Assembly: GCF_038433205.1 (NCBI RefSeq)
Contig: NZ_JBCDNA010000001.1
Span: 1,240,001 to 1,304,000, forward strand
DNA length: 64,000 bases
Reading direction: 5' to 3'
From: Lutimonas vermicola
GTDB taxonomy: Bacteria > Bacteroidota > Bacteroidia > Flavobacteriales > Flavobacteriaceae
This document shows, piece by piece, positions 27,119 to 35,524 of the stretch. The position numbers were made by a program, and so were the translations under genes. How positions within the stretch are numbered: position 1 is the first letter of the stretch; each line of letters opens with the position of its first letter. The notes beneath the pieces are model-generated. The model did not search any database and was not told the origin of the DNA. It saw nothing but the letters and a program-made list of their open reading frames with translations.

Positions 27119-27736
27119 TTATTTGGTCTTGGAACCGTATTTCTTCATGAATTTGTCTAACTTGGGATTGATCACAGCCCTGCAATAGCCCTGATTCTTA
27201 TTGTTTTTATAATAATTCCTGTGATAGTCTTCGGCCTGATAAAATACATCAATAGGCGAAACTTCTGTAACAATCGGATCATCATAAACACCTTCTTCAG
27301 TTAATTGGGCAATAATAATTTTTGCATCAGATTCTTGCTCTTTATTGTGAAAAAAAATGGCAGACCTGTACTGGGTACCCACGTCACCACCTTGTCGGTT
27401 AAGGGTTGTGGGATCATGCGTATAGAAAAATACATCCAGTAATTCCCGGTAAGAAATGACTGCAGGATCATAGGTAATCTGTATCGCTTCAGCATGTCCG
27501 GTTGAGCCCGTGCAGACTTCCTTATAAGTAGGATTTTTTACTTCACCTCCCGTATATCCGGGAAGAACAGTTTCCACCCCCTTTAATTGTTGAAATATGG
27601 CTTCTGTACACCAAAAACATCCATTTCCAAAAGTGGCCACAGCCAATTGATCATTCATATTTTTACTATTTTTTTGAGCGGATAAACTTATTGTTAGTAT
27701 TAAAATCAAAGGTAAAACAAATCTCACTTTTTTCAT
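27119..27736 (-). CDS. msrA: exported peptide-methionine (S)-S-oxide reductase MsrA
   Basis: The 205-residue enzyme has an N-terminal signal peptide (MKKVRFVLPLILILTISLSAQ), so it should repair oxidised methionine in the periplasm. Catalytic Cys40 lies in GNGCFWCTEAIFQ. GYTGGEVKNPTYKEVCTGSTGHAEAIQ and YRSAIFFH are further family motifs. KNNKNQGYCRAVI near the C-terminus supplies the recycling cysteine. It is followed by hemN in the convergent direction. A TAATTTTG box reading leftward lies at 27783-27790. Confidence 0.93.
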   Translation of the reverse strand: MKKVRFVLPLILILTISLSAQKNSKNMNDQLAVATFGNGCFWCTEAIFQQLKGVETVLPGYTGGEVKNPTYKEVCTGSTGHAEAIQITYDPAVISYRELLDVFFYTHDPTTLNRQGGDVGTQYRSAIFFHNKEQESDAKIIIAQLTEEGVYDDPIVTEVSPIDVFYQAEDYHRNYYKNNKNQGYCRAVINPKLDKFMKKYGSKTK

Positions 27737-27782
27737 CTTTCAGTTTTTTTTAATCTCTGACGACCAAAGAACCATAACATTA

Positions 27783-27790
27783 CAAAATTA
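27783..27790 (-). promoter_or_regulatory. probable -7 box for msrA
   Basis: On the minus strand the bases read TAATTTTG, a TAnnTTTG match 46 bp upstream of the msrA ATG. It lies between msrA and the upstream threonine aldolase gene. Confidence 0.35.
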
Positions 27791-27825
27791 ACCTATTTTA
27801 AGCTTCTTCTCATGTACTGATTTAT

Positions 27826-28860
27826 TCATATTGGCATATGCTCGAGAACATGTACAACCTTTTCAAGCATCGCATCGGTAAAATCAAGATGGGTCACGAT
27901 TCTCAATTTGCCCTCCCCCATGGATATAATCCTGATCCGGTGCTTTTCCAGCTCACTCAAAAACAACATTTCATCAAGCTCCTTGTGTAATTGAAAAATA
28001 ATGATATTTGTTTCAACAGGCTCTACTTTAGCCACCCAGTCAGATTTTTTCAACGCCTCACCAAGGCTCGTTGCCCTATGATGGTCTTCACTCAATCGAT
28101 CCACATGATGATCAAGAGCATAAATACCTGCTGCAGCGAGATACCCCACCTGCCTCATGCCTCCGCCAAATAACTTTCTGATGCGGATAGCCTTTTGAAT
28201 ATTCTCTTCTGAAGACAGTAATAATGAGCCTATTGGCGCTCCCAGGCCCTTTGACAGGCAGATTGAAATAGAATCGAATAACTTCCCGTACTGGGCAGGT
28301 GTTTGATTTTTAGCGACCAGGGCATTGAATAAACGTGCTCCGTCAAGGTGATAAGACAGGCCATTTTCAGCGCATATCCGCTGAATTTTCCCTAATTCAG
28401 CATAATCCCAGCAGGCGCCACCACCTTTATTGGTTGTGTTTTCCACCACAACCAGACTGGATAATGGCAGGTAATACTGCTTTGGATCATTGATCACCTC
28501 TTTTAATTGATTGGATTTGAACATACCCCTGTTTCCATCAATGAGTTTACAGGAAACACCTGAATGAAATGACGCCCCGCCACTTTCATAATTATACACA
28601 TGCGACCACTTATCACAAATTAATTGTTCAGCAGGCTGAGTATGTAATTTAATAGCCGTTTGATTGGCCATTGTTCCACTGGGGAAAAACAGGGCTGCCT
28701 CCATACCAAATAAACTCGATATTTTTTGCTGAAGTTCAATAACAGTGGGATCCGAATTAAAGACATCATCTCCTACCTCCGCCTTCATCATAAAGGCCAG
28801 CATTTCTTTGGTAGGACGGGTGATGGTATCACTTATCAGGTTTATTTCTTCCTTAATCAT
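27826..28860 (-). CDS. ltaE: low-specificity L-threonine aldolase family PLP enzyme
   Basis: The 344-residue protein has the beta-eliminating-lyase fold. INLISDTITRPTKEML starts the protein, AEVGDDVFNSDPT and ALFFPSGTMANQTAI follow, and the PLP-binding lysine is in SISICLSKGLGAPIGS. YHLDGARLFNALV is the aspartate-arginine cofactor motif. It cleaves L-threonine or allo-threonine to glycine and acetaldehyde. It lies 19 bp after the pxpC stop on the same strand, so it may be the last gene of the pxp transcript. Confidence 0.92.
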   Translation of the reverse strand: MIKEEINLISDTITRPTKEMLAFMMKAEVGDDVFNSDPTVIELQQKISSLFGMEAALFFPSGTMANQTAIKLHTQPAEQLICDKWSHVYNYESGGASFHSGVSCKLIDGNRGMFKSNQLKEVINDPKQYYLPLSSLVVVENTTNKGGGACWDYAELGKIQRICAENGLSYHLDGARLFNALVAKNQTPAQYGKLFDSISICLSKGLGAPIGSLLLSSEENIQKAIRIRKLFGGGMRQVGYLAAAGIYALDHHVDRLSEDHHRATSLGEALKKSDWVAKVEPVETNIIIFQLHKELDEMLFLSELEKHRIRIISMGEGKLRIVTHLDFTDAMLEKVVHVLEHMPI

Positions 28861-28879
28861 AACGGTTAAATTTAAAGGA

Positions 28880-29782
28880 TCAGTCTTTGAAACGACTCAC
28901 CAATCTGCCCAGAAAGTTAAAACTGCTTTCCAAATCAAATTTAAACGTGTCATTTTCCTTTTTCTGTGCCAACTGATTAATTGCTAAATCAGTTAATTGT
29001 AAAATTCTTGGATACCCGCCGGTTGTCGGACAATCTCTCATCATGATAATTAATTTTCCACTGGGCGTTAATTGAACAGTGCCAGGAATAATGGCAGAAG
29101 TAATTATTTCTGAATCCTTTATGGGCGGAAACTTATTCTTTAACCGATATCCCATCCTGTTGTTAAGTTTGTCAATTTTAAACTGTTTCGAAAAAAGCAA
29201 CTCACGATGTTTCTTGGTGAGGCGGTTAAATTCCGGACCTTTGGTCACTTCGAGTTTCTTGAGGTTGAAATGTGAGCTTTTTACCTTAATCTTCGAAGAA
29301 GTTACTTCAAGGTTTGCATCATAACTAGCAATTTTCAACCTTTCTCCTTTAATGATTTTATTTTTTGAGGTAATGCCGTCATAATATGAATAACTATTCA
29401 TTATTTTTTCCGTCTGAAATCCTCCCTTAACCCCGAGATAAGTTCGAACACCCGCTTTAAGAGCACCAAAACTTAAAACGTCACTCGTTTTCACCTCATA
29501 CACATAATTCATTTCGATAGGTGTTCCATTGAGTTCAGGAGACATATCAGCGCCTGTCAATACAATAAGAGAGTGGTCTTCGAACATCATTTTAGGTCCG
29601 ACAAGAGTGATCTCCATTACAGGTAATTTTTCATCGTTATTGAGGAGCTTATTGGCAAGGATAGCACTGTATTTGTCCATGGCACCTGCTATGGGTACGC
29701 CAAACGACCTGTAGCCTTTCCTTCCAAGATCCTGTATGGAACAATGCATCCCTTCTGATAATATCAAAATATTGTTATCCAT
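28880..29782 (-). CDS. pxpC: 5-oxoprolinase subunit C (biotin-dependent carboxyltransferase family)
   Basis: The 300-residue protein has the AHS2/PxpC signatures SIQDLGRKGYRSFGVPIAGAMD near residue 16 and ADMSPELNGTPI near 80; TTGGYPRILQLT near 260 is the conserved C-terminal run. Together with PxpA and PxpB it forms an ATP-dependent 5-oxoprolinase that opens 5-oxoproline (pyroglutamate) to glutamate. Its start overlaps the end of pxpB by eight bases, pointing to translational coupling. Confidence 0.92.
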   Translation of the reverse strand: MDNNILILSEGMHCSIQDLGRKGYRSFGVPIAGAMDKYSAILANKLLNNDEKLPVMEITLVGPKMMFEDHSLIVLTGADMSPELNGTPIEMNYVYEVKTSDVLSFGALKAGVRTYLGVKGGFQTEKIMNSYSYYDGITSKNKIIKGERLKIASYDANLEVTSSKIKVKSSHFNLKKLEVTKGPEFNRLTKKHRELLFSKQFKIDKLNNRMGYRLKNKFPPIKDSEIITSAIIPGTVQLTPSGKLIIMMRDCPTTGGYPRILQLTDLAINQLAQKKENDTFKFDLESSFNFLGRLVSRFKD

Positions 29783-30506
29783 ACATCTCGCTTTCTATTT
29801 CATAACTGCCTGCCTCCACTTCTTTCATGATTTCCGCATGCGTTAATGTATCTATAGGAATGAATTTTAATTTATCCCCAGAAACCGCGAAACAAGGCGG
29901 GAATTCATCCTTGTTAAAAAAATTTAGGGGGGAATTCCCAATAACATTCCAGCCGCCCGGACTCACTCTGGGATATATCCCGGTTTGATTTCCTGCCACG
30001 GCCACATCACCCTTATTGACCTTTATCCTGGGATTGGCTTTTCGGGGATATTCCAATTCCGGTACCAAGCCCCCGAGGTATAAAAATCCCGGTAAAAACC
30101 CTATAAAATATACATCATACAGAGGTTTACTATGAAGTTCAATAATTTTCTTCTTGGTCATTTTTTTAGACTTAGCCATCTTTTCCAGATCAATACCATA
30201 TTCATCGTCATAACAAACCGGTATTTTCCAAATTTTATTTGCAGTTAAAAGTTTCTGATCCTTAGAGGTATATATCTCTTTAAGGTCAGTAACTACAGAT
30301 GAATACTTGATCTTAGTTGTATCGAAAAAAACGGCAAGAGAATTATAGGCAGGAGTCATTTCTAATATATACTCCCCCATATCAGCCCGGATTTTGTGCC
30401 TGAACAGATTGATATTTTTTAAAATATCGGTATGTATCATTTTAGGCCACGAAACGAGAACAGCTATACTTCCCAACGGCTTATATGTTAATTTATATAA
30501 ATTCAA
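29775..30506 (-). CDS. pxpB: 5-oxoprolinase subunit B (AHS1 family)
   Basis: The 243-residue protein carries the AHS1 motif: YFIGFLPGFLYLGGLVPELEYPRK near residue 130, then GDVAVAGNQTGIYPRVSPGGWNVIG. YDDEYGIDLEKMA near 100 is another family run. It is the partner of PxpC in the ATP-dependent 5-oxoprolinase. It overlaps pxpA by four bases and pxpC by eight, so the three subunits are made together. Confidence 0.93.
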   Translation of the reverse strand: MNLYKLTYKPLGSIAVLVSWPKMIHTDILKNINLFRHKIRADMGEYILEMTPAYNSLAVFFDTTKIKYSSVVTDLKEIYTSKDQKLLTANKIWKIPVCYDDEYGIDLEKMAKSKKMTKKKIIELHSKPLYDVYFIGFLPGFLYLGGLVPELEYPRKANPRIKVNKGDVAVAGNQTGIYPRVSPGGWNVIGNSPLNFFNKDEFPPCFAVSGDKLKFIPIDTLTHAEIMKEVEAGSYEIESEMYG

Positions 30507-31216
30507 TTTTTTTTTATTTTAATATCACGCAACTCCTTTAGAATTTCCAATGCTTCGGGATGGTCTCCATGAACACATATCGTATCAAAATCAATATTCA
30601 ACTCATGACGGGTACTGGTGATCACTGATTTTTCGTTTATCATTCTATACACTCTTTTCTTAATTTCTTTTGGGTCGTTAATCACCGCGTTCGGAACTGA
30701 CCTTGGCAATAACTGTAAGCGATCATCATAATTTCTGTCTGCAAAAACTTCAACCCAGTGCCTTATCCCTTTCCTCCTGACCTCCTCCTCCAACATGGAT
30801 CCGTACGGAACGAATATACAAAGATCTTCTTTGAAAAAATTAACTGCTTCAATCAAAATATTTGCCATTTCTCTTGAATGAGCTGTCTCATGGTATAAAG
30901 CTCCATGTGCTTTTACATGATATAATTTCATCCCTTCTGCCTTGGCAAGTTCATTCAATGAAGCTATTTGATGAATCAATTGAGATTTCAGCGCATTCAA
31001 AGGTACACGTAATACAACTCTTCCAAAGTTCTCCTTATCCTCAAAAGAGGGATGGGCCCCTGCCTTCACCCCATACCGCTTCGCAAGCCTCAGAGTTTCC
31101 AACATTGATTGCTTGTCTCCGGCATGGCCGCCACAAGCTATATTGCAAGAATCGACTTTAGCCATAAGTTCGGCGTCATTTGTCATTCCTTCACCCAAAT
31201 CACAATTGATATCCAT
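30503..31216 (-). CDS. pxpA: 5-oxoprolinase subunit A (LamB/YcsF family)
   Basis: The 237-residue protein begins MDINCDLGEGMTNDAELM, then NIACGGHAGD and AHPSFEDKENFGR, the metal and substrate motifs of the YcsF family. VKAHGALYH and ICVHGDHPEA are the later conserved histidine motifs. PxpA is the first gene of the unit and acts with PxpB-PxpC. Its promoter should lie in the 288-bp gap shared with prfB. Confidence 0.94.
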   Translation of the reverse strand: MDINCDLGEGMTNDAELMAKVDSCNIACGGHAGDKQSMLETLRLAKRYGVKAGAHPSFEDKENFGRVVLRVPLNALKSQLIHQIASLNELAKAEGMKLYHVKAHGALYHETAHSREMANILIEAVNFFKEDLCIFVPYGSMLEEEVRRKGIRHWVEVFADRNYDDRLQLLPRSVPNAVINDPKEIKKRVYRMINEKSVITSTRHELNIDFDTICVHGDHPEALEILKELRDIKIKKN

Positions 31217-31347
31217 AAAATAATTTCAACAACAATTCCTATCCAATCGTTTCAGCAAATACCTAGTCGAAGATAAGAAATCTCAAAATATTTCTAACCA
31301 ATTGATTTATTCATTTAACATCTGTTAATTCCTCAATCCCACCAACA

Positions 31348-31377
31348 GATAATTCTTGAATGTAAACGTGAATTATC
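31348..31377. promoter_or_regulatory. 8-bp perfect inverted repeat between pxpA and prfB
   Basis: GATAATTC at 31348-31355 pairs with GAATTATC at 31370-31377 across 14 bases. The centre lies about 147 bp upstream of the pxpA start and 142 bp upstream of prfB, so it could be an operator for either gene. No T-run follows, so a terminator is unlikely. Confidence 0.4.
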
Positions 31378-31413
31378 GTAAGAAAAATAAAAGGAAAAAT
31401 AAGTTTGGTCATC

Positions 31414-31437
31414 ATAGGTTGGTTTTGCTAAACCTAT
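31414..31437. promoter_or_regulatory. second inverted repeat between pxpA and prfB
   Basis: ATAGGTT at 31414-31420 pairs with AACCTAT at 31431-31437 across 10 bases. It may be an operator or a leader hairpin. It lies 68 bp upstream of prfB. Confidence 0.35.
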
Positions 31438-31492
31438 AAAAATAAGGCAACAAATTCAATTTCATTTAAATTTCTAATGTCGTTTTTTAGTT

Positions 31493-31500
31493 TATTTTTG
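31493..31500 (+). promoter_or_regulatory. possible -7 box very near the prfB start
   Basis: TATTTTTG matches TAnnTTTG but lies four bases before the ATG, so a transcript from it would have almost no leader. No TTTG at -33 spacing was found. It may be chance in an AT-rich leader. Confidence 0.25.
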
Positions 31501-31504
31501 CCCT

Positions 31505-32614
31505 ATGGTTACATCCGATCAAATAAAAGACATTATTGAACGCATAGATAATTTGAAAGATTATCTCGACATAGATAAGAAACTCATAGAAATTTCTAAT
31601 GAGGAAGAAAAGGCATCTGATCCTGATTTTTGGAACAATTCAAAAGAGGCAGAACGTGTCATGAGAATCCTGAGAGGAAAGAAAAAGTGGGTCGAAGACT
31701 ACAACCAGTTAAAATCATACGGGGAAGACCTGAATGTTCTTTATGATTTTTTTAAAGAAGATGAAGCTTCTGAGCAGGACGTGAACGACCAATACGACAA
31801 AACGATGAATTTACTCGAGTCGCTGGAGTTCAAGAATATGTTGTCGGAAGAAGGCGATAGCTTAAGTGCAGTGCTTCAGATTACTGCAGGAGCCGGAGGA
31901 ACAGAAAGTTGTGACTGGGCCCAGATGCTTATGCGCATGTATATGATGTGGAGCGAAAAACAAGGGTTTAAGATTAAAGAACTGAACTATCAGGAAGGTG
32001 ACGTTGCCGGGATAAAAACAGTAACCCTGGAAATTGATGGAGAATATGCCTTTGGTTATCTCAAAGGAGAAAACGGAGTCCACAGGCTTGTCAGGATCTC
32101 TCCATTTGACAGTAATGCAAAACGCCATACCTCGTTTGCCTCTGTTTATGTATATCCCTTGGCCGATGACACTATCGAAATTGAGATCAATCCAGCAGAT
32201 ATCACCTGGGACTTTGCCAGATCGGGCGGCGCCGGCGGGCAAAATGTCAATAAAGTTGAAACCAAGGCTATTTTGAGGCATAAACCCTCTGGTATCATGG
32301 TAGTAAACTCAGAAACACGCTCCCAACTTGAAAACAGGGAAAAGGCGATGCAGATGCTAAAATCACAACTTTACGAGATCGAACTTCAAAAACAGCGTGA
32401 AAAAAGAGACAGTATCGAAGCAGGTAAAATGAAAATTGACTTTGGGTCTCAAATTCGGAATTATGTGATGCATCCTTACAAATTGGTCAAAGATGTCCGT
32501 ACCCAGGAAGAAACGGCTAATGTAGATGCGGTAATGAATGGTGACATTGACAATTTTATCAAGGCTTTTTTAATGATAAATTCTGACAAGGCCAACTCTA
32601 AAAACGAGCTTTGA
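31505..32614 (+). CDS. prfB: peptide chain release factor 2, no programmed frameshift
   Basis: The 369-residue factor reads UGA and UAA. Codon recognition motif SPF lies at 199-201 and the peptidyl-tRNA hydrolysis motif GGQ at 244-246 (GGAGGQNVNK). In many bacteria, E. coli included, prfB needs a +1 shift at an in-frame CTT TGA C near codon 25. Here the same place reads CTC GAC at 31565-31570 (YLDIDKK), with no stop and no extra base, so self-regulation by UGA is absent. A TATTTTTG box at 31493-31500 ends only four bases before the ATG. The HAD gene follows by two bases. Confidence 0.95.
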   Translation: MVTSDQIKDIIERIDNLKDYLDIDKKLIEISNEEEKASDPDFWNNSKEAERVMRILRGKKKWVEDYNQLKSYGEDLNVLYDFFKEDEASEQDVNDQYDKTMNLLESLEFKNMLSEEGDSLSAVLQITAGAGGTESCDWAQMLMRMYMMWSEKQGFKIKELNYQEGDVAGIKTVTLEIDGEYAFGYLKGENGVHRLVRISPFDSNAKRHTSFASVYVYPLADDTIEIEINPADITWDFARSGGAGGQNVNKVETKAILRHKPSGIMVVNSETRSQLENREKAMQMLKSQLYEIELQKQREKRDSIEAGKMKIDFGSQIRNYVMHPYKLVKDVRTQEETANVDAVMNGDIDNFIKAFLMINSDKANSKNEL

Positions 32615-32616
32615 AC

Positions 32617-33237
32617 ATGAAAATGCCTAAAATAGAAGCAGTAATATTTGATCTTGGAGGCGTTCTTGTTGACTGGAATCCTGAATATTTATATGCAAAA
32701 ATCTTCAAGAATGATGCGAAAAAGATGACATGGTTTCTCAATACAGTTTGTACCCCTGCCTGGAACATGGAGCAGGACGCCGGCAGAACCTTTGAAGAAG
32801 GCATTGAAATTTTGACGACAGCGTACCCGGAATACGAACCGGAGATCAGGTCATTTTTTGAGAGGTGGGAAGAAATGATCAAAAGTGAAAATCAGGATAC
32901 AGTTGTGATTTTAAAATCATTAAGTGAATTGAACAAAGTAAAACTTTATGCTTTAACAAATTGGAGTTCGGAGACTTTTCCCATCGCCCAACGCAGGTTT
33001 GACTTTCTGAAACGCTTCGAAGGCATCGTGGTATCGGGAGAGGAAAAAACCCGAAAACCCTTTTCAAAAATTTATGAAATTACCCTTGACAGATATGGAC
33101 TAAAAGCTGAAAATTGTCTTTTTATAGACGACAGCTTTGAGAATATAGAAGCAGCAAAACTACTGGGATTCAATACAGTACACTTTACAAATGCTTTGCA
33201 ATTAAACATGGATTTAAAAGAATTTGGGCTTATTTAG
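32617..33237 (+). CDS. HAD superfamily hydrolase (HAD-IA type phosphatase)
   Basis: From the ATG at 32617 the protein has 206 residues. Motif I is FDLGGVLVDWNPEYLY (nucleophile and acid aspartates), motif II is LTNWSSETFP, motif III is the lysine in RKPFSKIYE, and motif IV is LFIDDSFENI. It resembles YihX-type small phosphatases; the substrate cannot be read. It begins two bases after the prfB stop, so the two are one transcript. A TTG at 32611 overlapping prfB would add two residues and is not needed. Confidence 0.88.
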   Translation: MKMPKIEAVIFDLGGVLVDWNPEYLYAKIFKNDAKKMTWFLNTVCTPAWNMEQDAGRTFEEGIEILTTAYPEYEPEIRSFFERWEEMIKSENQDTVVILKSLSELNKVKLYALTNWSSETFPIAQRRFDFLKRFEGIVVSGEEKTRKPFSKIYEITLDRYGLKAENCLFIDDSFENIEAAKLLGFNTVHFTNALQLNMDLKEFGLI

Positions 33238-33722
33238 ACAAGCTCTTCCTTTGTATATACACTATTGCTAAAATCTTGATTCTCATAATTCGGGGCTTTA
33301 AGACCTCGGTTAATTCTGCGTTTATTTTATTGTTATATCTCATGAAAAAACAAGCGTCCGAACCCGTGAAAATCAAAGAAAAACAAGCAAAAATGATCAT
33401 TTTACAACTATAGACAATATTTATAGCTATAATCTATAAATTTATATATCAGTATAATATGAAGCTTATTTGAAGTTTTAAATTAGTATGTTTATGATTT
33501 TCTGAAAAATTAGTTTTAGCGCTCATTTTACCATGATGAAGAGCAAAAACCCTTATAAAAAAAATAAAATTTTTACTGTTTAGCATACAAATCCGAAAGA
33601 CCTTACATCAAGATTATATTGCTATTAGTCGATCACTTTTATCCTTCTGTCTAGATATATTTTCTTCTCTTATTATAATTTTTAGTTTAGCTTTATCAAA
33701 TGCAAATCTTAAAATAACTTCT
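33238..33722. other. 485-bp AT-rich intergenic region
   Basis: No convincing gene is present. Short ATG frames exist at 33342 (23 codons, lysine-rich) and 33533 (16 codons), but nothing supports them. A small palindrome, TATAGCTATA, lies near 33421. The region should carry the promoter of the GntP-type operon at 33723; no consensus box was seen. Confidence 0.5.
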
Positions 33723-35039
33723 ATGCCTCTTTTAATCGTTGTTCTTGGAATCATCTTATTATTCGTTTTGATTGCCGTAGTTAAGCTCAACGCATTTCTG
33801 TCTTTTGTGATTGTTTGCCTGCTTGTTGGATTTTTTCAGGGTATGGAACTGAACAGCATTATAGAATCCATTCAAACCGGCATCGGGAATACCCTTGGTT
33901 TTCTTGTTTTAATTCTGGGCCTGGGTGCCATGCTGGGAAAATTAGTTGCCGACAGCGGCGCAGCTCAACGAATCACCACCAAACTTGTTGACAGTTTTGG
34001 AATTAAATACATTCAATGGGCAGTTGTTTTAGCCGGGTTTATAGTCGGGATACCGATGTTCTATACCGTAGGTTTTGTCATTCTGATTCCATTAGTTTTC
34101 ACTGTTGCAGCTGCAACGAATCTTCCGCTCATCTATGTGGGGCTGCCCATGCTTACATCGTTGTCTGTAACACACGGGTTTTTACCTCCTCATCCGGCTC
34201 CGACAGCTATTGCAGGAATGTTTGATGCCAGTATTGGCAAAACGATGCTCTATGGCATCATCGTGGCAGTTCCTGCGATAATAATCGCAGGGCCCCTATT
34301 CTCAAGAACGATAAAAAAAGTAGTGGCCACCCCTTTACCCGAGTTTTACAATCCGGTAATTTTAACTGATGAGGAGATGCCAAAAATGGGCGTTAGCGTC
34401 TTGACGGCCCTTTTACCAGTGATTCTCATTGGTCTTTCAACCCTTCTTGATTATGCATTACCCACTGAATTCCCTTTGAGAAACTTCCTTATTTTTATAG
34501 GAAATCCCGTTATGGCTATGCTGATATCAGTGTTGGTAGCCATTTATACATTGGGCTTGTCCAGAGGAAGAAAAATGACCGAGGTCATGAGTTCCGTAGC
34601 CACTTCAATTGCCAGTATCACCATGGTTTTACTGATCATTGCAGGCGCGGGTGCCCTTAAACAGATCCTTGTAGACAGTGGTGTTAGCGATTATTTAGGG
34701 ACTCTTTTAAAAGGTTTCAGCATTTCTCCACTCCTTCTGGGTTGGTTGATAGCCACGGTCCTGAGAGTCTGCATAGGCTCGGCAACAGTAGCGGGCCTCA
34801 CTGCTGCCGGTATTGTACTCCCCCTGGTATCAGGAACAGGAGTAAAACCGGAACTGATGGTACTGGCCATCGGATCAGGAAGCTTAATGCTTTCTCACGT
34901 CAACGATGGCGGGTTTTGGCTTTTTAAAGAATATTTCAATTTATCTGTAAAAGAAACACTGTCTACCTGGACGGTTATGGAAACAATGGTAGGTGTCATC
35001 GGTATTACAGGTGTCCTTATTTTAAATCTAATTGTATAA
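33723..35039 (+). CDS. GntP/DsdX family permease
   Basis: The 438-residue inner-membrane carrier has about twelve helices. GLGAMLGKLVADSGAAQRI near 65-80 is the GntP family signature, PMFYTVGFVILIPLVFT near 115 and HGFLPPHPAPTAIAGMF near 150 are further ones, and SHVNDGGFWLFKEYF near 400 is the C-terminal motif. Members carry gluconate, other sugar acids, or D-serine (DsdX). The next genes encode RidA and a D-amino-acid PLP enzyme, which favours a D-amino acid over a sugar acid. It is the first gene of a close-packed unit. Confidence 0.88.
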   Translation: MPLLIVVLGIILLFVLIAVVKLNAFLSFVIVCLLVGFFQGMELNSIIESIQTGIGNTLGFLVLILGLGAMLGKLVADSGAAQRITTKLVDSFGIKYIQWAVVLAGFIVGIPMFYTVGFVILIPLVFTVAAATNLPLIYVGLPMLTSLSVTHGFLPPHPAPTAIAGMFDASIGKTMLYGIIVAVPAIIIAGPLFSRTIKKVVATPLPEFYNPVILTDEEMPKMGVSVLTALLPVILIGLSTLLDYALPTEFPLRNFLIFIGNPVMAMLISVLVAIYTLGLSRGRKMTEVMSSVATSIASITMVLLIIAGAGALKQILVDSGVSDYLGTLLKGFSISPLLLGWLIATVLRVCIGSATVAGLTAAGIVLPLVSGTGVKPELMVLAIGSGSLMLSHVNDGGFWLFKEYFNLSVKETLSTWTVMETMVGVIGITGVLILNLIV

Positions 35040-35052
35040 ATCTAAACATTTT

Positions 35053-35517
35053 ATGAGCAAATTAGTATCTGAACGAATTAAAGAACTGAATTTACAATTT
35101 CCTCCGGCACCTAAACCTGCCGGGGTTTACCGCCCGCTATTGGTCATAGACAAGTTTTTATATGTCTCCGGGCAAGCTCCCGTCAATTTTGACGGCTCTT
35201 TGATGCAGGGCCGCGTAGGAGACACCCTGGATACCGAACAAGGGAAACTGGCTGCGAGACAGGTTGGGCTTACAATGCTTTCAACCATACGCACGCATTT
35301 TGGAGATATCGACAAGGTAAAAAGAGTGGTAAAAGTGCTTGGCATGGTCAATTGCACGCCTGATTTTCAGCGCCAGCCTCTGGTAATGAATGGCTTCAGC
35401 GAGTTAATGGCAGAGGTATTCGGCAATGAATTTGGAATAGGTGCGAGAAGTGCCGTAGGAATGATGCTTCCCGATGGGATCCCAGTCGAAGTGGAAGCCA
35501 TGTTTGAACTTTACTAA
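35053..35517 (+). CDS. RidA family protein (2-iminoacid deaminase type)
   Basis: The 154-residue protein begins MSKLVSERIKELNLQFPPAPKPAG. FLYVSGQAPVNFDG near 42 and RQVGLTMLSTIRTHFGDIDKVKRVVKVLG are RidA-family motifs, and GIGARSAVGMMLPDGIPVEVEAMFEL contains the arginine that binds the carboxylate of imine substrates. RidA proteins hydrolyse 2-aminoacrylate and related imines made by PLP serine/threonine dehydratases. The ATG at 35053 lies 13 bp after the permease stop; a TTG at 35032 would overlap it. Confidence 0.9.
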   Translation: MSKLVSERIKELNLQFPPAPKPAGVYRPLLVIDKFLYVSGQAPVNFDGSLMQGRVGDTLDTEQGKLAARQVGLTMLSTIRTHFGDIDKVKRVVKVLGMVNCTPDFQRQPLVMNGFSELMAEVFGNEFGIGARSAVGMMLPDGIPVEVEAMFELY

Positions 35518-35524
35518 ATCACTT

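Noticed and set aside
33342..33413. A 23-codon lysine-rich ORF in the 485-bp gap
   Set aside because: No family resemblance or promoter; likely chance.
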